IMG/VR virus record: IMGVR_UViG_3300037508_000925 | Span: 1-45,068 of that record | Reading direction: 5' to 3' (one strand) | Length of the DNA stretch: 45,068 nt | Source of the DNA: a virus | In this document: positions 15,812 to 28,300 of the stretch, piece after piece | Position numbering within the stretch: position 1 is the stretch's first letter | Layout: every line of letters starts with the position of its first letter | Made by a program: the position numbers and the translations under genes | Notes under the pieces: generated by a model | The model's database searches: none | The model's input: only the letters and a program-made list of their open reading frames with translations | Told to the model about the DNA's origin: nothing

Positions 15812-18800
15812 ATGTCCACGCCAATCAGAATTAAAAGATCTGCAGTTCCTGGTAAAGTCCCAACAACTACAGATTTACAGCTAGGCGAGTTAGCTATTAA
15901 TACTTATGATGGTAAAGCTTATTTAAAAAAAGATGTAAGTGGAACAGAATCAATTGTTAACGTTGGTGGTGGGTATCCTGGAAAAACATACTACGTTTCG
16001 GAAACTGGTTTAGATACAAACGACGGGGAAAATATTTCAAGTGCCTTTCTTACAATTAAGAAGGCTTTATCTGTATCAACTATTGGCGATACAATCGAGA
16101 TTTCTTCTGGTACTTTTACTGAGATATTTCCTTTAACTGTACCCGCTGGTGTCATTGTACGTGGTAAAGGATTACGTTCAACAATCATTCAACCAACAGC
16201 AGGAACAGAAAGACTTGACTGTTTCTTACTGAATGGTGAAACAACAGTTGAAGAATTAACAGTTACTAATTTCTACTACAACTCATCAACTGATACTGGT
16301 TATGCATTTAGATTTGCTCCTGGAATGGTTACTACCACCAGGAGTCCTTATGTTCAGAGAGTCACTGTACTCACACGAGGTTCGGTAACAACTGCATCAG
16401 ATCCTTATGGATTTGATACTCCAGATAATTATCCCACCACAAAAGTTGCTGGTCGTGGTGCATTAATTGATGGTAGTGTAGTTTCTTCAGCTACTTTAGA
16501 ACCAGCAATTCTTTTCAATGAAGCTACATTCATTACTCCAAACCAAACTGGTCTTAAGATGACCAATGGTGCAAGAGCTGAATGGGTTAACTGTTTTACT
16601 TATTTTTCCAGTGTTTCCATTGATGGTGTTTCTGGATCAGTTGGTGTTGGCAGTACAGCAGGTGCAACTCTAAAATTTGCTGGTCTCACCACATCAATTT
16701 CACCAAACTATGTTATTAAATATTATCAAGGTGGCCCAGCAGTAGCCATTGGTACTGTTACTTCGGTTGATGGTGCTTATGTAACCATTAGTGGAAAGGG
16801 TTCTGGCATCTTCAATGCGGTTGGAATTGGATCAACACAAGATGTTAGAATTTTCCAATCAAATGGAACTACTCAGGTTGGTACTGCTAGCACAATTCTT
16901 TGGGCAGACTATCAAAAATTTGGTGCAGATTTAAGAGCAATCGGTGCTGCTGCTAATTTTGGTACGATTGGTGTTCGTGGTGATGGAGCTGGTGTACAGC
17001 TAAGATTATTTGGTTATAACTTTGGTTGTGTTGGTTCTGGAAAAACATTTACACAAGATCCAACATTAACAGTTAGATCTAATGAAGCTGTACAATTGAA
17101 TGGTGGTCGTGTATTTTTCCAGTCTGTAGACCAGTTAGGCAACTTTAGAGTTGGTAATATTTTTGAAATTAGTCAAGAGACTGGGGCTGTTTCTCTTGCA
17201 AGTACAAGTGATATCAATATTGCAGGCACTGCAACGATTCAAAATCTTAATGTAATTGGTGTATCTACTTTTGGTAGCACCATTTTACATACTAATTCAA
17301 ATTATACTACAAATCAGACTACTTATAACTTAATCAATAGTGCTGCTGGTGCTGTTAACTTTGCGGGTGCTGGTACGAGTATTGTTATTGGTGCAACTAC
17401 AGGCATCACTACAATTAGAAATTATAGAGTTAATTTAAGTGGTGGTCAAGATTCTTTTACCACAACAGATGGAACATTAGTTGTTGCTGGTGGTGTTGGA
17501 ATTAGTAGCAATTTAAATGTTGGCAAAGATTTTAGAGTAACTGGTGTTTCAACGTTTGTATCTCCAGTTAGATTAGATTCTTCACTAAGAGTTGCTGGCG
17601 TTTCTACATTTGTTGATGATGTAGAATTTATTGATCATATTAGAGTTACGGGTGTCTCTACATTCAGTAATCCTGTGATGATTAACAGTAACTTAAATGT
17701 TACTGGAATTACTACTACTGGAAACTTTAGAGTTACAGGCATCTCCACATTAACTGGAAATGTTCAACTTTCAAATAATCTTCAAGTAACTGGAATTGCT
17801 ACATTCTCCAATACTATTAGTCATAACTCACAATTATTCATCACCAATCAATCAACATATAGATTTATTGATACGACAACCACTACAGTTACTGCATTTG
17901 GTAATGCAACAAGCATTGGTATCGGTTCTACTAATGCTACATTAACCTTAAGACCTTCAACCGTAGTTGGTACTAATGCTACTCAAACTTTATACAATAC
18001 GGTAGCAACGACTGTCAATGCTTTTGGTGAAGCAACTACTCTTGGTATCGGTTCAACTAATGCCACATTAACTTCAAGACCTTCAACCGTAGTTGGTACT
18101 AATGCTACTCAAACTTTATACAATACAGTAGCAACGACTGTCAATGCTTTTGGTGCTGCTACATCAGTGAATATTGGTGCTAATAGTGGCACATTTACAT
18201 TAGGCAATCCAACACTTGTTGGTACTCAAGCAACTCAAAATGTTTATAACACTGTAGCAACTACAGTAAATGCTTTTGGTGCTGCAACATCACTTAATCT
18301 TGGTGCTGCCACAGGAACTTTAACGGTTGCTAATCCAACAGCAACGTTTAGCAATGCAACAACCGTTAATATTAATGGTGCTAATCCAACAATTGCAGGA
18401 TCAAGCGTAGGTACTTTATCTCTATTCAATGGCAATTTAACAACAGTTAATGCTTTTGGTGCTGCTACTAATATTCTTTTAGGTGCAACAACTGGTGTTA
18501 CCACAATTAGAAATGTAACATTTGCACTTCCAAATGCAACTACTTTATCGATGGATGGGGCAAACCCAACCATTTCTGGCACAAGCACTGGCACACTCAC
18601 ATTATTCAATACAAATTTAACTAAAGTTAATGCTTTCCAGGCAGCAACAGACAACGTATTATTTGCAACCACAGGTGTTACAACAGTAAGAAATAATCTT
18701 TCTGTTACTGGTACGCTTACTGCAGGTAATTTTACAACTGCTGGTATTGCAACATTTAGTGGAAGTGCAAACAATATTAATCAAACTGCTGGCACTGCTG

Positions 18801-21800
18801 CTCTCAATAGATTAACTGTTGCTGGAGTATCAACATTTACTGGGCAATTAAATTATGGAACAGCTTCTGGCACAACTTTAAACAATACTGGAACTGCAAC
18901 ATTTAATAATGTTAGTGTAACTGGAGTTCTAACTGCACCAACAGTTATTTCCTCTGCTGCAGGTAGCTTTACTCAAGTAAATGTAACTGGCATTGCAACA
19001 ATTGCTAATTTTACAATTAGTAGTGGCATCATTACAGGACCTTCTGCAATTGTTATTGATCCTGCTGGTGTTGGTGATAATACTGGTTCTGTTAGAATCA
19101 AAGGTGATTTATTTGTAGATGGCACACAAACAGTTATCAACTCAACAGTAGTTGAAACAGGTGATAAACTTGTTGGATTGGGAACAACAGCAATTGAAGT
19201 CATAGTATTAAAAACAAATGTTAATTCATCAATCGGTTCTAGCATAATAACTGGAATATCTACAAGTTTTATACAAGTTGGATATGCAGTAAGTACTAAT
19301 TCTACAGTTGGTGGCGGAAGTTCAGTCGTTAGTATTGGTTCTAGTGTAGTAACTTTAAGTTCAAATGTTAGTGCAAATACTGATTTAACATTATCAAATG
19401 TTACAATTGGAATTTCAACTAACTTATTAAGTGGAATATCTACGTCTGGTATTATTGTAGGAGCAGCTTTATCAGCAATTGAATTTTCTGCAAATACTTT
19501 TGTTTCTTCTATTGGAGTTGGTACAGTTTATTTTGCACCAAATTCTACAAACGTTGGAGTTGCAACAACAAGTGTTACATTTACTAATAATGGTGTAATA
19601 TATTTTACGGATTTATTCAGTGGTGATTATATCTCAGATGGCGGAGGTATTCTATTATATGGAAAAACAAATAAAACATTCACTTGGATTGATAATACAG
19701 ATTCTTGGACTTCAAGTGAACATATAGATTTAGCATCTGGAAAAGTTTATAAGATTGGTGGAACTCAAGTTTTATCCTCTACAACTTTAGATATTAATAC
19801 TGTAAATGCAACAACTGGAAACATTACAAATATCAATGGAACCAATGCAACATATACCAACGTAAATGCAACTGAATTAAGAACTACTAATTTCAATACT
19901 TCAGGAATTGGTACAATTGTTACATTTACTGCAACTGATATAAATGCAGTTGGCATATCAACATTGCCTACTTTAAATTCTAGTAACGCTACAATACTGG
20001 TGGCGGGAATTACAACAGCAAATATTCAAATTGGTATAGTTACTACTGGAACAATACAAACACTCAATGTTCCTACAGAAGCAACATTTAAAGTAATTAA
20101 TAATGCAAATATTTCTGGTATAACTTCAATTAATTCTGGTATCGTTACAGACTTAATTGTTGGAGTTTCAAGTGTTACAACATTACGTGCAAATTCTGGT
20201 ATTATTACAGGATTAACTGTTGAAAACTCAAATACCACTGGTATTGCAACAGTAAATTATTTTGTAGCTAGCAATTCCACAATCACAGGAATTGCAACAA
20301 TTAATACTGGCATTATTACAACATTAACAGCATCAAGAGCAGAATTAACTCAATCCAATGTTGGAATATTAACTGCAAATGTTGGATTTATTACGCAATT
20401 TAGTGCGTTAAGTGGAATTATTACCTCTTTATACACAACTGGTGTTGGCACAATATCTACTCTTTATGTTAATTCTGGAATAACAACAAGATCTACAATT
20501 ACTGATTTAGATGTTACTGGCGTTGGATCTTTCGGGGTAATTGCAAATGTTAATACCCCCACAGGTCTTTCAACAATTGGACATTTAACTGGTACAAATA
20601 TTAATTATAGCGGTATTGCTACAATTGGAACTTTAATCGCTGGATTAACAACAATCACAACTTTAAATGTTACTGACATTTCATCACTTCCAAATCTTTA
20701 TGGTTCTGATATTCAATACACTGGAGTTAGTACATTAACTAATGTAAGAGGAACCAATCTTTATTATAGTGGATTATCAACTGCAGTAAACTTTAATAGC
20801 ACTGATACGATTGTTTCAGGTGCAGCTTCTATTACTACATTACGTGCTAATGTTGGAATCATAACAAACTCTGTTTGGACTGATGGTTATTCTGCAGGTA
20901 TTACGTCAGTTGCAACATTTAGAGCAAATAGTGGAATTATTACAACATTAACAGTAGCCAATTCAACACAAGGATATCTTATTGGTACTGACATTTATTA
21001 TAGTGGAATTGGTAGCATCAGTACGTTTAGAACCAATGTCGGATTTGCCACGTTCTTAAGTGGAACTAATTTAAGTTATACTGGAGTATCAACTGTAGTT
21101 TCATTTAATGCAACTGATGTAAATGTATCGGGCACTACTACAATTTCTACATTATTAATTTCACCAAATAATCAATTAACGTATTTGAGTAATGGTGTAA
21201 ATCTAGCATTTAGCGGAATTGGTACTATTAATACCTTAAGATCTAATGTTGGTTTTATTACAACATTATCTGGAACTAATTTAAATTATAGTGGCGTTGG
21301 CACTGTTGGATTTGTTAATGCTACAAATATTAACAGTTCAGGTGTTACAACTACTGTTAACTTTAGAGCTACCAATATTAATGCTAGTGGTATAACAACA
21401 ACATTAACATTACTTGTAAACCAAGTAACATCAAACGCAACCTTTAGCCGTTATACTTCAACTGCTGCGATTGTAAGTGGAGTATCATCCATTACAACGT
21501 TACGTGCCAATGTTGGAATTATAACAAATTCTACAGCAACAAATTTAAACGTTACTGGAATTGGAACAATTGTTACACTGGTGGCAACCAACTTACAAGT
21601 AACGGGTGTTGGTACGATTGTTACATTAAATGGTACTAATTCTAACTTCACTGGTGTATCCACATTTAATGAATTAAGAGCAACATCAATTATTACTGAT
21701 GCGTTAGATTTGAGTGGAACTGCAATTAACTTTACTGGTATTGCAACATTCAACACATTGTTCTCAACAAATGGAACAATTGAATTTTTAAGAGGTACTA

Positions 21801-22345
21801 GCACAAACTTTACTGGCATTAATACTTTAGGCACAATTTACAATGTTGATATTAATAGCACTGGATTTACTACAACTAGAGGATTGCATGTTGGTGTTGG
21901 CGGAACTATATTAACTGCAACTAATGTAAGTGGAATTGGTTCTGTTGGCATTAATACCACTTCAGCAAAACATGCATTGCAAGTTTGGGGTGAGTTTGGA
22001 ATTAATGGAAATACCATTGTTGGAACAATTTCAACAACAAGAAACAATAATTCGGCTGTAAAAGTTCATACTTCTTTAGGTAGAGATGAATTTAGAACAG
22101 TAGAATATACAGTTCAAGCTTCGATTGGAAATACCCATCAAGTTACTAAAATTCTTTCTATTCATGATGGAGTAACTGCTTACAATTCTGAATATTCTAA
22201 TATTTCTACTGGGGTTGATGTTGCAACTTATGATGTTCAAATTGATAACACAGTTCCACCAGGATTTATTGCTCTTGTTGTAACCCCAGTTTCTAACGTT
22301 GGAGTAACCACAATCGTTGTTAATTATACCGCCACCAGAATATAA
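15812..22345 (+). CDS. Giant repetitive tail-fibre/structural protein (2177 aa)
   Basis: Starts at ATG 15812 (MSTPIRIKRSAVPGKVPTT). The first 50 residues contain LGELAINTYDGKAYLKK, a common N-terminus of phage structural proteins. Residues about 55-140 (KTYYVSETGLDTNDGE, TIKKALSVS, IRGKGLRSTI-like VIVRGKGLRSTIIQP) are the same beta-helix module as in the other giant fibres. About 500-1900 consists of short VTGVSTF-type repeats, including an exact-period 126-base tandem block. There is no S74 domain. The end carries a different closing domain (VGINTTSAKHALQVWGEFGI, then HQVTKILSIHDGVTAYNSEY). It is probably a virion fibre or its partner. Confidence 0.72.
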   Translation: MSTPIRIKRSAVPGKVPTTTDLQLGELAINTYDGKAYLKKDVSGTESIVNVGGGYPGKTYYVSETGLDTNDGENISSAFLTIKKALSVSTIGDTIEISSGTFTEIFPLTVPAGVIVRGKGLRSTIIQPTAGTERLDCFLLNGETTVEELTVTNFYYNSSTDTGYAFRFAPGMVTTTRSPYVQRVTVLTRGSVTTASDPYGFDTPDNYPTTKVAGRGALIDGSVVSSATLEPAILFNEATFITPNQTGLKMTNGARAEWVNCFTYFSSVSIDGVSGSVGVGSTAGATLKFAGLTTSISPNYVIKYYQGGPAVAIGTVTSVDGAYVTISGKGSGIFNAVGIGSTQDVRIFQSNGTTQVGTASTILWADYQKFGADLRAIGAAANFGTIGVRGDGAGVQLRLFGYNFGCVGSGKTFTQDPTLTVRSNEAVQLNGGRVFFQSVDQLGNFRVGNIFEISQETGAVSLASTSDINIAGTATIQNLNVIGVSTFGSTILHTNSNYTTNQTTYNLINSAAGAVNFAGAGTSIVIGATTGITTIRNYRVNLSGGQDSFTTTDGTLVVAGGVGISSNLNVGKDFRVTGVSTFVSPVRLDSSLRVAGVSTFVDDVEFIDHIRVTGVSTFSNPVMINSNLNVTGITTTGNFRVTGISTLTGNVQLSNNLQVTGIATFSNTISHNSQLFITNQSTYRFIDTTTTTVTAFGNATSIGIGSTNATLTLRPSTVVGTNATQTLYNTVATTVNAFGEATTLGIGSTNATLTSRPSTVVGTNATQTLYNTVATTVNAFGAATSVNIGANSGTFTLGNPTLVGTQATQNVYNTVATTVNAFGAATSLNLGAATGTLTVANPTATFSNATTVNINGANPTIAGSSVGTLSLFNGNLTTVNAFGAATNILLGATTGVTTIRNVTFALPNATTLSMDGANPTISGTSTGTLTLFNTNLTKVNAFQAATDNVLFATTGVTTVRNNLSVTGTLTAGNFTTAGIATFSGSANNINQTAGTAALNRLTVAGVSTFTGQLNYGTASGTTLNNTGTATFNNVSVTGVLTAPTVISSAAGSFTQVNVTGIATIANFTISSGIITGPSAIVIDPAGVGDNTGSVRIKGDLFVDGTQTVINSTVVETGDKLVGLGTTAIEVIVLKTNVNSSIGSSIITGISTSFIQVGYAVSTNSTVGGGSSVVSIGSSVVTLSSNVSANTDLTLSNVTIGISTNLLSGISTSGIIVGAALSAIEFSANTFVSSIGVGTVYFAPNSTNVGVATTSVTFTNNGVIYFTDLFSGDYISDGGGILLYGKTNKTFTWIDNTDSWTSSEHIDLASGKVYKIGGTQVLSSTTLDINTVNATTGNITNINGTNATYTNVNATELRTTNFNTSGIGTIVTFTATDINAVGISTLPTLNSSNATILVAGITTANIQIGIVTTGTIQTLNVPTEATFKVINNANISGITSINSGIVTDLIVGVSSVTTLRANSGIITGLTVENSNTTGIATVNYFVASNSTITGIATINTGIITTLTASRAELTQSNVGILTANVGFITQFSALSGIITSLYTTGVGTISTLYVNSGITTRSTITDLDVTGVGSFGVIANVNTPTGLSTIGHLTGTNINYSGIATIGTLIAGLTTITTLNVTDISSLPNLYGSDIQYTGVSTLTNVRGTNLYYSGLSTAVNFNSTDTIVSGAASITTLRANVGIITNSVWTDGYSAGITSVATFRANSGIITTLTVANSTQGYLIGTDIYYSGIGSISTFRTNVGFATFLSGTNLSYTGVSTVVSFNATDVNVSGTTTISTLLISPNNQLTYLSNGVNLAFSGIGTINTLRSNVGFITTLSGTNLNYSGVGTVGFVNATNINSSGVTTTVNFRATNINASGITTTLTLLVNQVTSNATFSRYTSTAAIVSGVSSITTLRANVGIITNSTATNLNVTGIGTIVTLVATNLQVTGVGTIVTLNGTNSNFTGVSTFNELRATSIITDALDLSGTAINFTGIATFNTLFSTNGTIEFLRGTSTNFTGINTLGTIYNVDINSTGFTTTRGLHVGVGGTILTATNVSGIGSVGINTTSAKHALQVWGEFGINGNTIVGTISTTRNNNSAVKVHTSLGRDEFRTVEYTVQASIGNTHQVTKILSIHDGVTAYNSEYSNISTGVDVATYDVQIDNTVPPGFIALVVTPVSNVGVTTIVVNYTATRI
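17921..18298 (+). repeat. Tandem 126-bp (42-aa) repeats in the 2177-aa gene
   Basis: Units begin at 17921, 18047 and 18173, with a more diverged fourth from 18299; the period is exactly 126 bases. Units 1 and 2 are nearly identical (IGSTNATLT-RPSTVVGTN, then ATQTLYNTVATTVNAFG). Unit 3 keeps the layout with many changes. Such units can be gained or lost by slippage or unequal recombination without breaking the frame. Confidence 0.85.
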
Positions 22346-22348
22346 ATA
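22341..22348 (+). promoter_or_regulatory. T4-type late promoter TATAAATA
   Basis: An exact TATAAATA overlapping the stop codon of the 2177-aa gene and 36 bases before the start of the 2701-aa gene. Exact matches at both this fibre and the first one support real late control. Confidence 0.85.
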
Positions 22349-22383
22349 ACTGAAGCAAATTAACGCAAAGGGGATAGTGAACC

Positions 22384-25300
22384 TTGGCTGATCAGAACTT
22401 TAGAGTTAAGCATGGTATCTCTATTGATACCAACAGATTAGTAGACGTAAACAGGAATATTAATGCTGGTGTAACCACATTTGCACACACTAAAGTAACA
22501 GGAATTACCACTGTTGGTATTATTTCTGCTACTAATGGCGCTGGCGGAATGGGAATTGTTACATTCCAGTCACAAGTTGCAATTGAAAGTGGTGCTCAAA
22601 GAATTACAATCGCTCCACCAAGTCAAGCAGCAGGATTTGTTTCTTCTTATAATTTAACTCTTCCAGCTAAAGCTGGTACTGATGGTCAAGTTTTAACATA
22701 CGGACCAAATGGTATTTTGGGATTTAATACCAATGGTCTTTATGAAAACCGCTATTATGTTTCATCTGCAAATGGTAGTGATAGTTTTGATGGTAGATCA
22801 AAACCATTTGCATCGATTAAAAAAGCAGCACAGGCAGCATCATTTAGGTCATTCCAATTGCCTGGAGGTCGTTATTTAGATGCTGGTAATTTACTTGCTT
22901 TAAACAAAGAATTTATTAAACAAGAAGTAGTAGGATTTATTACTGCAACTTATCCCGCTCTTATTGGTGATCCTCAATTTGGTGATGGAACTAAATGTAG
23001 ACGAGATACTGGATATATTGTTGATGCAATTGTTTATGACTTGTCTTATGGAGGTAACTCAAAATCAGTAGAGGCAGGTCTTGCATATTGGAATGCTGGA
23101 ACTTCTTATGTTGTAGGAGAAACACAAGAAACTATCGCAGCATATCGTTATATTAATACTCTTGCCAGATATGTTGTTAATAATGTAGCAATTTCAACTT
23201 CATATCAACTACCAACTTTTGCAACTTCACAATCATTTGATCTTACAATTGCATATGATGCAACTTGTGGAACTGGTGTTTCTTATAGTGCTGATTGTTG
23301 TGCAGACGTATTATCCGCAATTGGATCTTATGTTGGCATTGTGACCAGCATCATTGGTATTGGTACAACAGCTGCTCCTGCCGTAACATTACCATCTACA
23401 CTTTCAAAACCAATTGCAATTATTGTTGAAGCGGGTGAATATGTTGAAGACAACCCAATTCTTCTTTATGAAGACGTTGCCGTTTTGGGTGATAACCTTA
23501 GAAACACTATTATTCGTCCTCAAAACGCAGGAAAAGATTTATTCAGAGTAAGGAATGGTTGTTATGTAACCAACTTTGCCATGAAGGACAATGTTGACGC
23601 TGCAGGTGTTCCTTTATTTACATTTGATAATGCCGTCGCATATGATGATCCTTCAGATGCATTAACTAGCAGAACTGGATATGCAGTAAAGACCACACCA
23701 ACTAGAATTACCAGATCGCCATATATTCAAAACTGTTCTATCCTTTCTTTCTTAGGCGCAAACGGCATTCTTGTTGATGGATCTAAAGTTACGTCACCAA
23801 ACGTTGCCATTGTTCCTGAAGAAGGAGAAAATCCAGTAGCAGGAGCACAACCAGAATTTGGTAAATCGATGGTTGCTGCTGCGTTTACCATGGTTTCTTT
23901 TGGTGGTATTGGTTGGCGTGTTATTAATGATGGCTATTCTCAGGTAGTTTCTTGTTTCCAAATTTTCTGTAAATATGGTTCATTTGCACAGTCTGGTGGA
24001 TATCTATCGATTACTAACTCGGCAACCAACTTTGGATTATTTGCTCTAAGATCGACTGGATTTAGTCAAAATTCATTTACATTTGACCGTGGTAGAATTG
24101 CTGCAACAGGTACTTCTGGTGGATTACAAACACTTAGAGTTGTTGGTTTGGGTAGAACTGATCAGGATCTCTATGTTACGAGATTTTTCAATAATGCATT
24201 ATCTGATTTAACATCTAATTTTAAACCAGTTGTTACACAAGCTACATTAAACCCTGCCGTTGGTGTTAACACAGTAACAGAACGTATTACTATTGCTGGG
24301 CATCCTTTCATACAGGGAGATACTGTTCTGTATATTGGTGATGAAAATGCAGCACCAAGAGTTGTTATTGAAGGTCTCGTAAGTGGAACACAATATTACT
24401 TAAATTATATTGATGCAAATACATTTACTTTATATGAAGATAACAGTTTTACAAGATTAGTTGATTTAAAATCATCTCCAACAGGAATTAATACTTTCCA
24501 AAAAGGTAATATAGAATTTTTTGCCTCAGAAATTGTTGACGCTCATAATTCTTATCAGGTCATTGGTATTGCCACTACTGGCGGCGCAGCACAATTTGTT
24601 TCTGGTAGACAAGTATCTCAAACAGTTACTGGAGGAACTGCTGTAGGTTATGCTGTTACTTACAATAGCACTACAAGACAACTTTTAGTCTCTGTTGAAT
24701 CTTCTGGCGGAATAAGACGATTCTTTGGTGTTTCTGGTGGAGCAAATGGTCAAATAGCAGACCATAAAGGATCTCCAACCAGTTATTACACAACATCAGT
24801 TGCTGGGGTAACAACGTACTATACAATTGAAACAAAAATTGCCTCTACTCCAGATGGAACAGTAATTAGTGGTGTTGCTAATCTTCCAGAAACTTATTAT
24901 TGCCATTTCCACAGACCTTCTATTGTAAACTCATCTGGTCATACTTGGGAATATTCTGGTTCTGGAACAGATTATAATGCGTTACCACAAAACGGTGGAA
25001 GAACTGATGTTGCTACTGAACAGGTATTTTCATTGGGTGGTCGAGTTTACTCTTCTGGAACCAATGAACTTGGTGACTTTAAAGTTGGTAATTTTATTAC
25101 AGCATTCAACAGAACTGGTAACATTATCTTCAACAACAAAGTTACAATTGGTCAGTTAGATTCTCTTAGATTGAGTCTTTCTGGTGGTGTTGCAATTGAA
25201 CAATTCTCTACTGATATTGGATTAGGAGATAATGAAGTTGGTGGAGCCGCAAACAGTAAAGTTTCAACACAATTAGCTGTTAGAACATTCTTAAACAATA

Positions 25301-28300
25301 GACTAGGAAATGTTATTGATAAGACAGTTTCTACCAATGCAATTCCTAGTGCAATTGTTCAATTAAATGCTACTGGACAAATTAACGCAGATCTAATTCC
25401 ACCAAAAGTTGTTAATTACTACAGAGCTAATGCTGGTGGTGGTAGAACAGAACTTGTTGATCAAATTCCAGCCATTAATGTTTTACAGGGTGATACTGTT
25501 CTTGAGCCTGGGCAGGGTTATGTTCTAATTAGTGATGTTTATGGTCAATATTTAAAACTTTCAAGCAATACTGCAAATTATAAGTATACCAATGGCGACA
25601 CAGTAATCAGTGCAGGAAGTGCTGGTGGCGCAATTGGTATTGTAACAGCACCAACTTCTGTAGGCTATGGTACAACAGGTCTTGTTAAAGGTGTTCTCTT
25701 AAATGTCTCCATTACTAATGGAGGTTCTGGCTATACAAATCCAGGTCTTTATACTTGTGTTCTTGATGCCAGCACAGGAATTGGTACAAGTGCAAGAGCC
25801 GCAATCACTGTTGGAGGAGCTGGAACAGTCACATCTGTTGATATTGAATATGGTGGAAGATATTATGCTAACGGTGATATTGTTACAATTAATAATGCAA
25901 GTTTACTTGGGGGAAGAAGTGGAGGTGCAAACTTCTCTGCAACAGTCGGCAGCAGTAGCATTGAAACCCGCCTATACTTAAGATTGACCAATAACCAAAA
26001 ATTCACAGGATCCTCAGCGTTCCCAGATTATATTCAAGATGGAAATGCGGTTGGAGTAGGAACAAGCTTAAACTTATATTATCAAGTTAATTTTAATCCT
26101 ACTGATGTAACCACTGGCGGTGACATTGATTTCGTAAACGATAGAATTATTGTTGGCGTGACCACGTTAACAGATGGAGATCCTGTCATTTATTATGCAA
26201 ATGGTGGAAATGTTATCAATGATTTGACATCTGGAGTTTCATATTTTATTAAACGTGTTGGTGTTTCTTCTGTAGAACTTTATACAACTTATGCACTATC
26301 CACAAAATTAGATTTAAACACTAGTGGAACTGGAACACATAGTTTAGTTAGAGCTGGAGTTAATACTTCTAAGGATGCAATTATATTTGAAAAGCATACA
26401 TTTAATACTGGCGATGCTGTTAAAGTTAGTGGATCTGCACCAACTGGTGTAACAACAGGCAACTTCTACTATATTGGCTCTAAGACAACCAATTCATTTA
26501 CTCTACATGATTCTAGAGCTGATGCAGTCGCTTCAATTAATGGAGCAACATTTAGTGCCGTAGGACTTACTTCAAGTTCTGTTGGAATTATGACGTTTAC
26601 TTATCAAAACGTCACTTATAATGGTACAGTAAACACTTCATCAAACCTTGCAGATAATTATACAATTCTTGCTTCTGGTCTCATTGATGCATCTAACATT
26701 TCATCAGGAACAATTTCGCCATCAAGACTTGGAAGTGGAACTGCAAACTCTGATACTTTCTTAAGAGGTGATTCTGTTTTTGAAAAGGTAGTTAAATCTG
26801 TCGGAATTGCAACCACTGAACCAATTTCGGCAACAGGATCTTCTTTTGATGCAGCTCCTGGTGGGGTTGGAGTTAATACTTATTATGGTAAAGTTAATCT
26901 ATCTTTAAACCGTGTTGCTGCAACATTAGATACTTATTCAACCCTGGGTGTTGCTAAATTTAAAAACTCTACATTTGGTATAACGGCAAATGGAGAAGTA
27001 ACAATTAAGAGTTCTGCCACTGGAGATGTTGATGCCGCAACTCTTGGTGGTCAGGCAGGGGCATATTATCTGGATCCGAATAACTTTACTGCATCGATCC
27101 CAGTATCTAAGGGTGGAACTGGACTATCAGCTCTTCCACCAGTAGGTTCTATTCTTCAAGGTAATGGAACCTCTTATGATCTTGTAACTTCTCCAACATT
27201 ATCTGGAACATTAACCTTAACTGGAGCTGGTAATTTTGTTGCTGTTGGTGCTGCTATTACAAACGCCAATATTACAGGATTTGGTACTGTTGCTAACCTA
27301 GGCTCTACAAATGCTACAATTAGTGGCATTGCAACATTTAGTGGAAGTGCGAGGAGTATTAATCAAACTGCAGGTACTGCAGCACTTAACAGATTAACTG
27401 TTACTGGTGTCAGCACATTTACAGGACAGGCAAATTATGGTGTACTTTCTGGAACTACTATAACAAATACTGGTACGGCTGCACTCACAAATCAAACTGT
27501 TTCAGGAGTTTCGACATTCAGTGGTTCTGGTAATAATATTAACTGCACCAATGGCACACAAGTATTCAACAGAGCCGTATTTGCTGGTATTACAACTTTC
27601 CTTGATCAGGTTAACGTTGGTGTTGCCAACTACACAACGGCAACAGTTGGTGGAACTTTAACAACACAAAACTTTGTTGTTACTGGAGTGAGCACTGTTG
27701 GTAGATTGCAAGCTAGTGATGGTGTAACTGCTGCTAGTGTTAATGTTTCTGGTGCAACTACAATTGGCACATATTTACAAGTTGGTTCTGGATTAAATGT
27801 CACTGGTGTTGCTACGTTCTTAAGCAATGTAAGATTGTTAGACAATGATATCTTATCGTTTGGTAATGGTAATGATCTTTCAATTTATCATGATGCATCG
27901 AATTCTTATATTGATGACTCTGGAACGGGTGATCTGTATATTAGATCTAATGCAATTAGGTTGCAAAAATATACTGGTGAAACTTTTGCAACATTCCTTG
28001 CTGATGGAGCTGCAACTCTTTATTATGATAATGGAATTAGATTTGCCACCACAATTGATGGCACACAAACAACAGGTACAGATGTATCAGATAACCTAAG
28101 AGTTACAGGTGTTGGTACTTTCAGTGGTTCTGATAATAGCATCCAACAATCTGCAGGCACTGCAGCACTCAACAGATTAACTGTTGCTGGAGTTACTACG
28201 TTCTCAGATAATGTAAATATTAGTAATGGTAATTTAATTTTATCAGATCCAGATAATAATTTACAACAGACACAAGGTACTGCAGCATTAAACAATCTAA

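Noticed and set aside
18244-18774. Long reverse-strand open frame of 176 aa inside the 2177-aa fibre gene
   Set aside because: It is the shadow of a Thr/Ala/Asn-rich repeat region, which has few stop codons on the opposite strand; no promoter or ribosome site.
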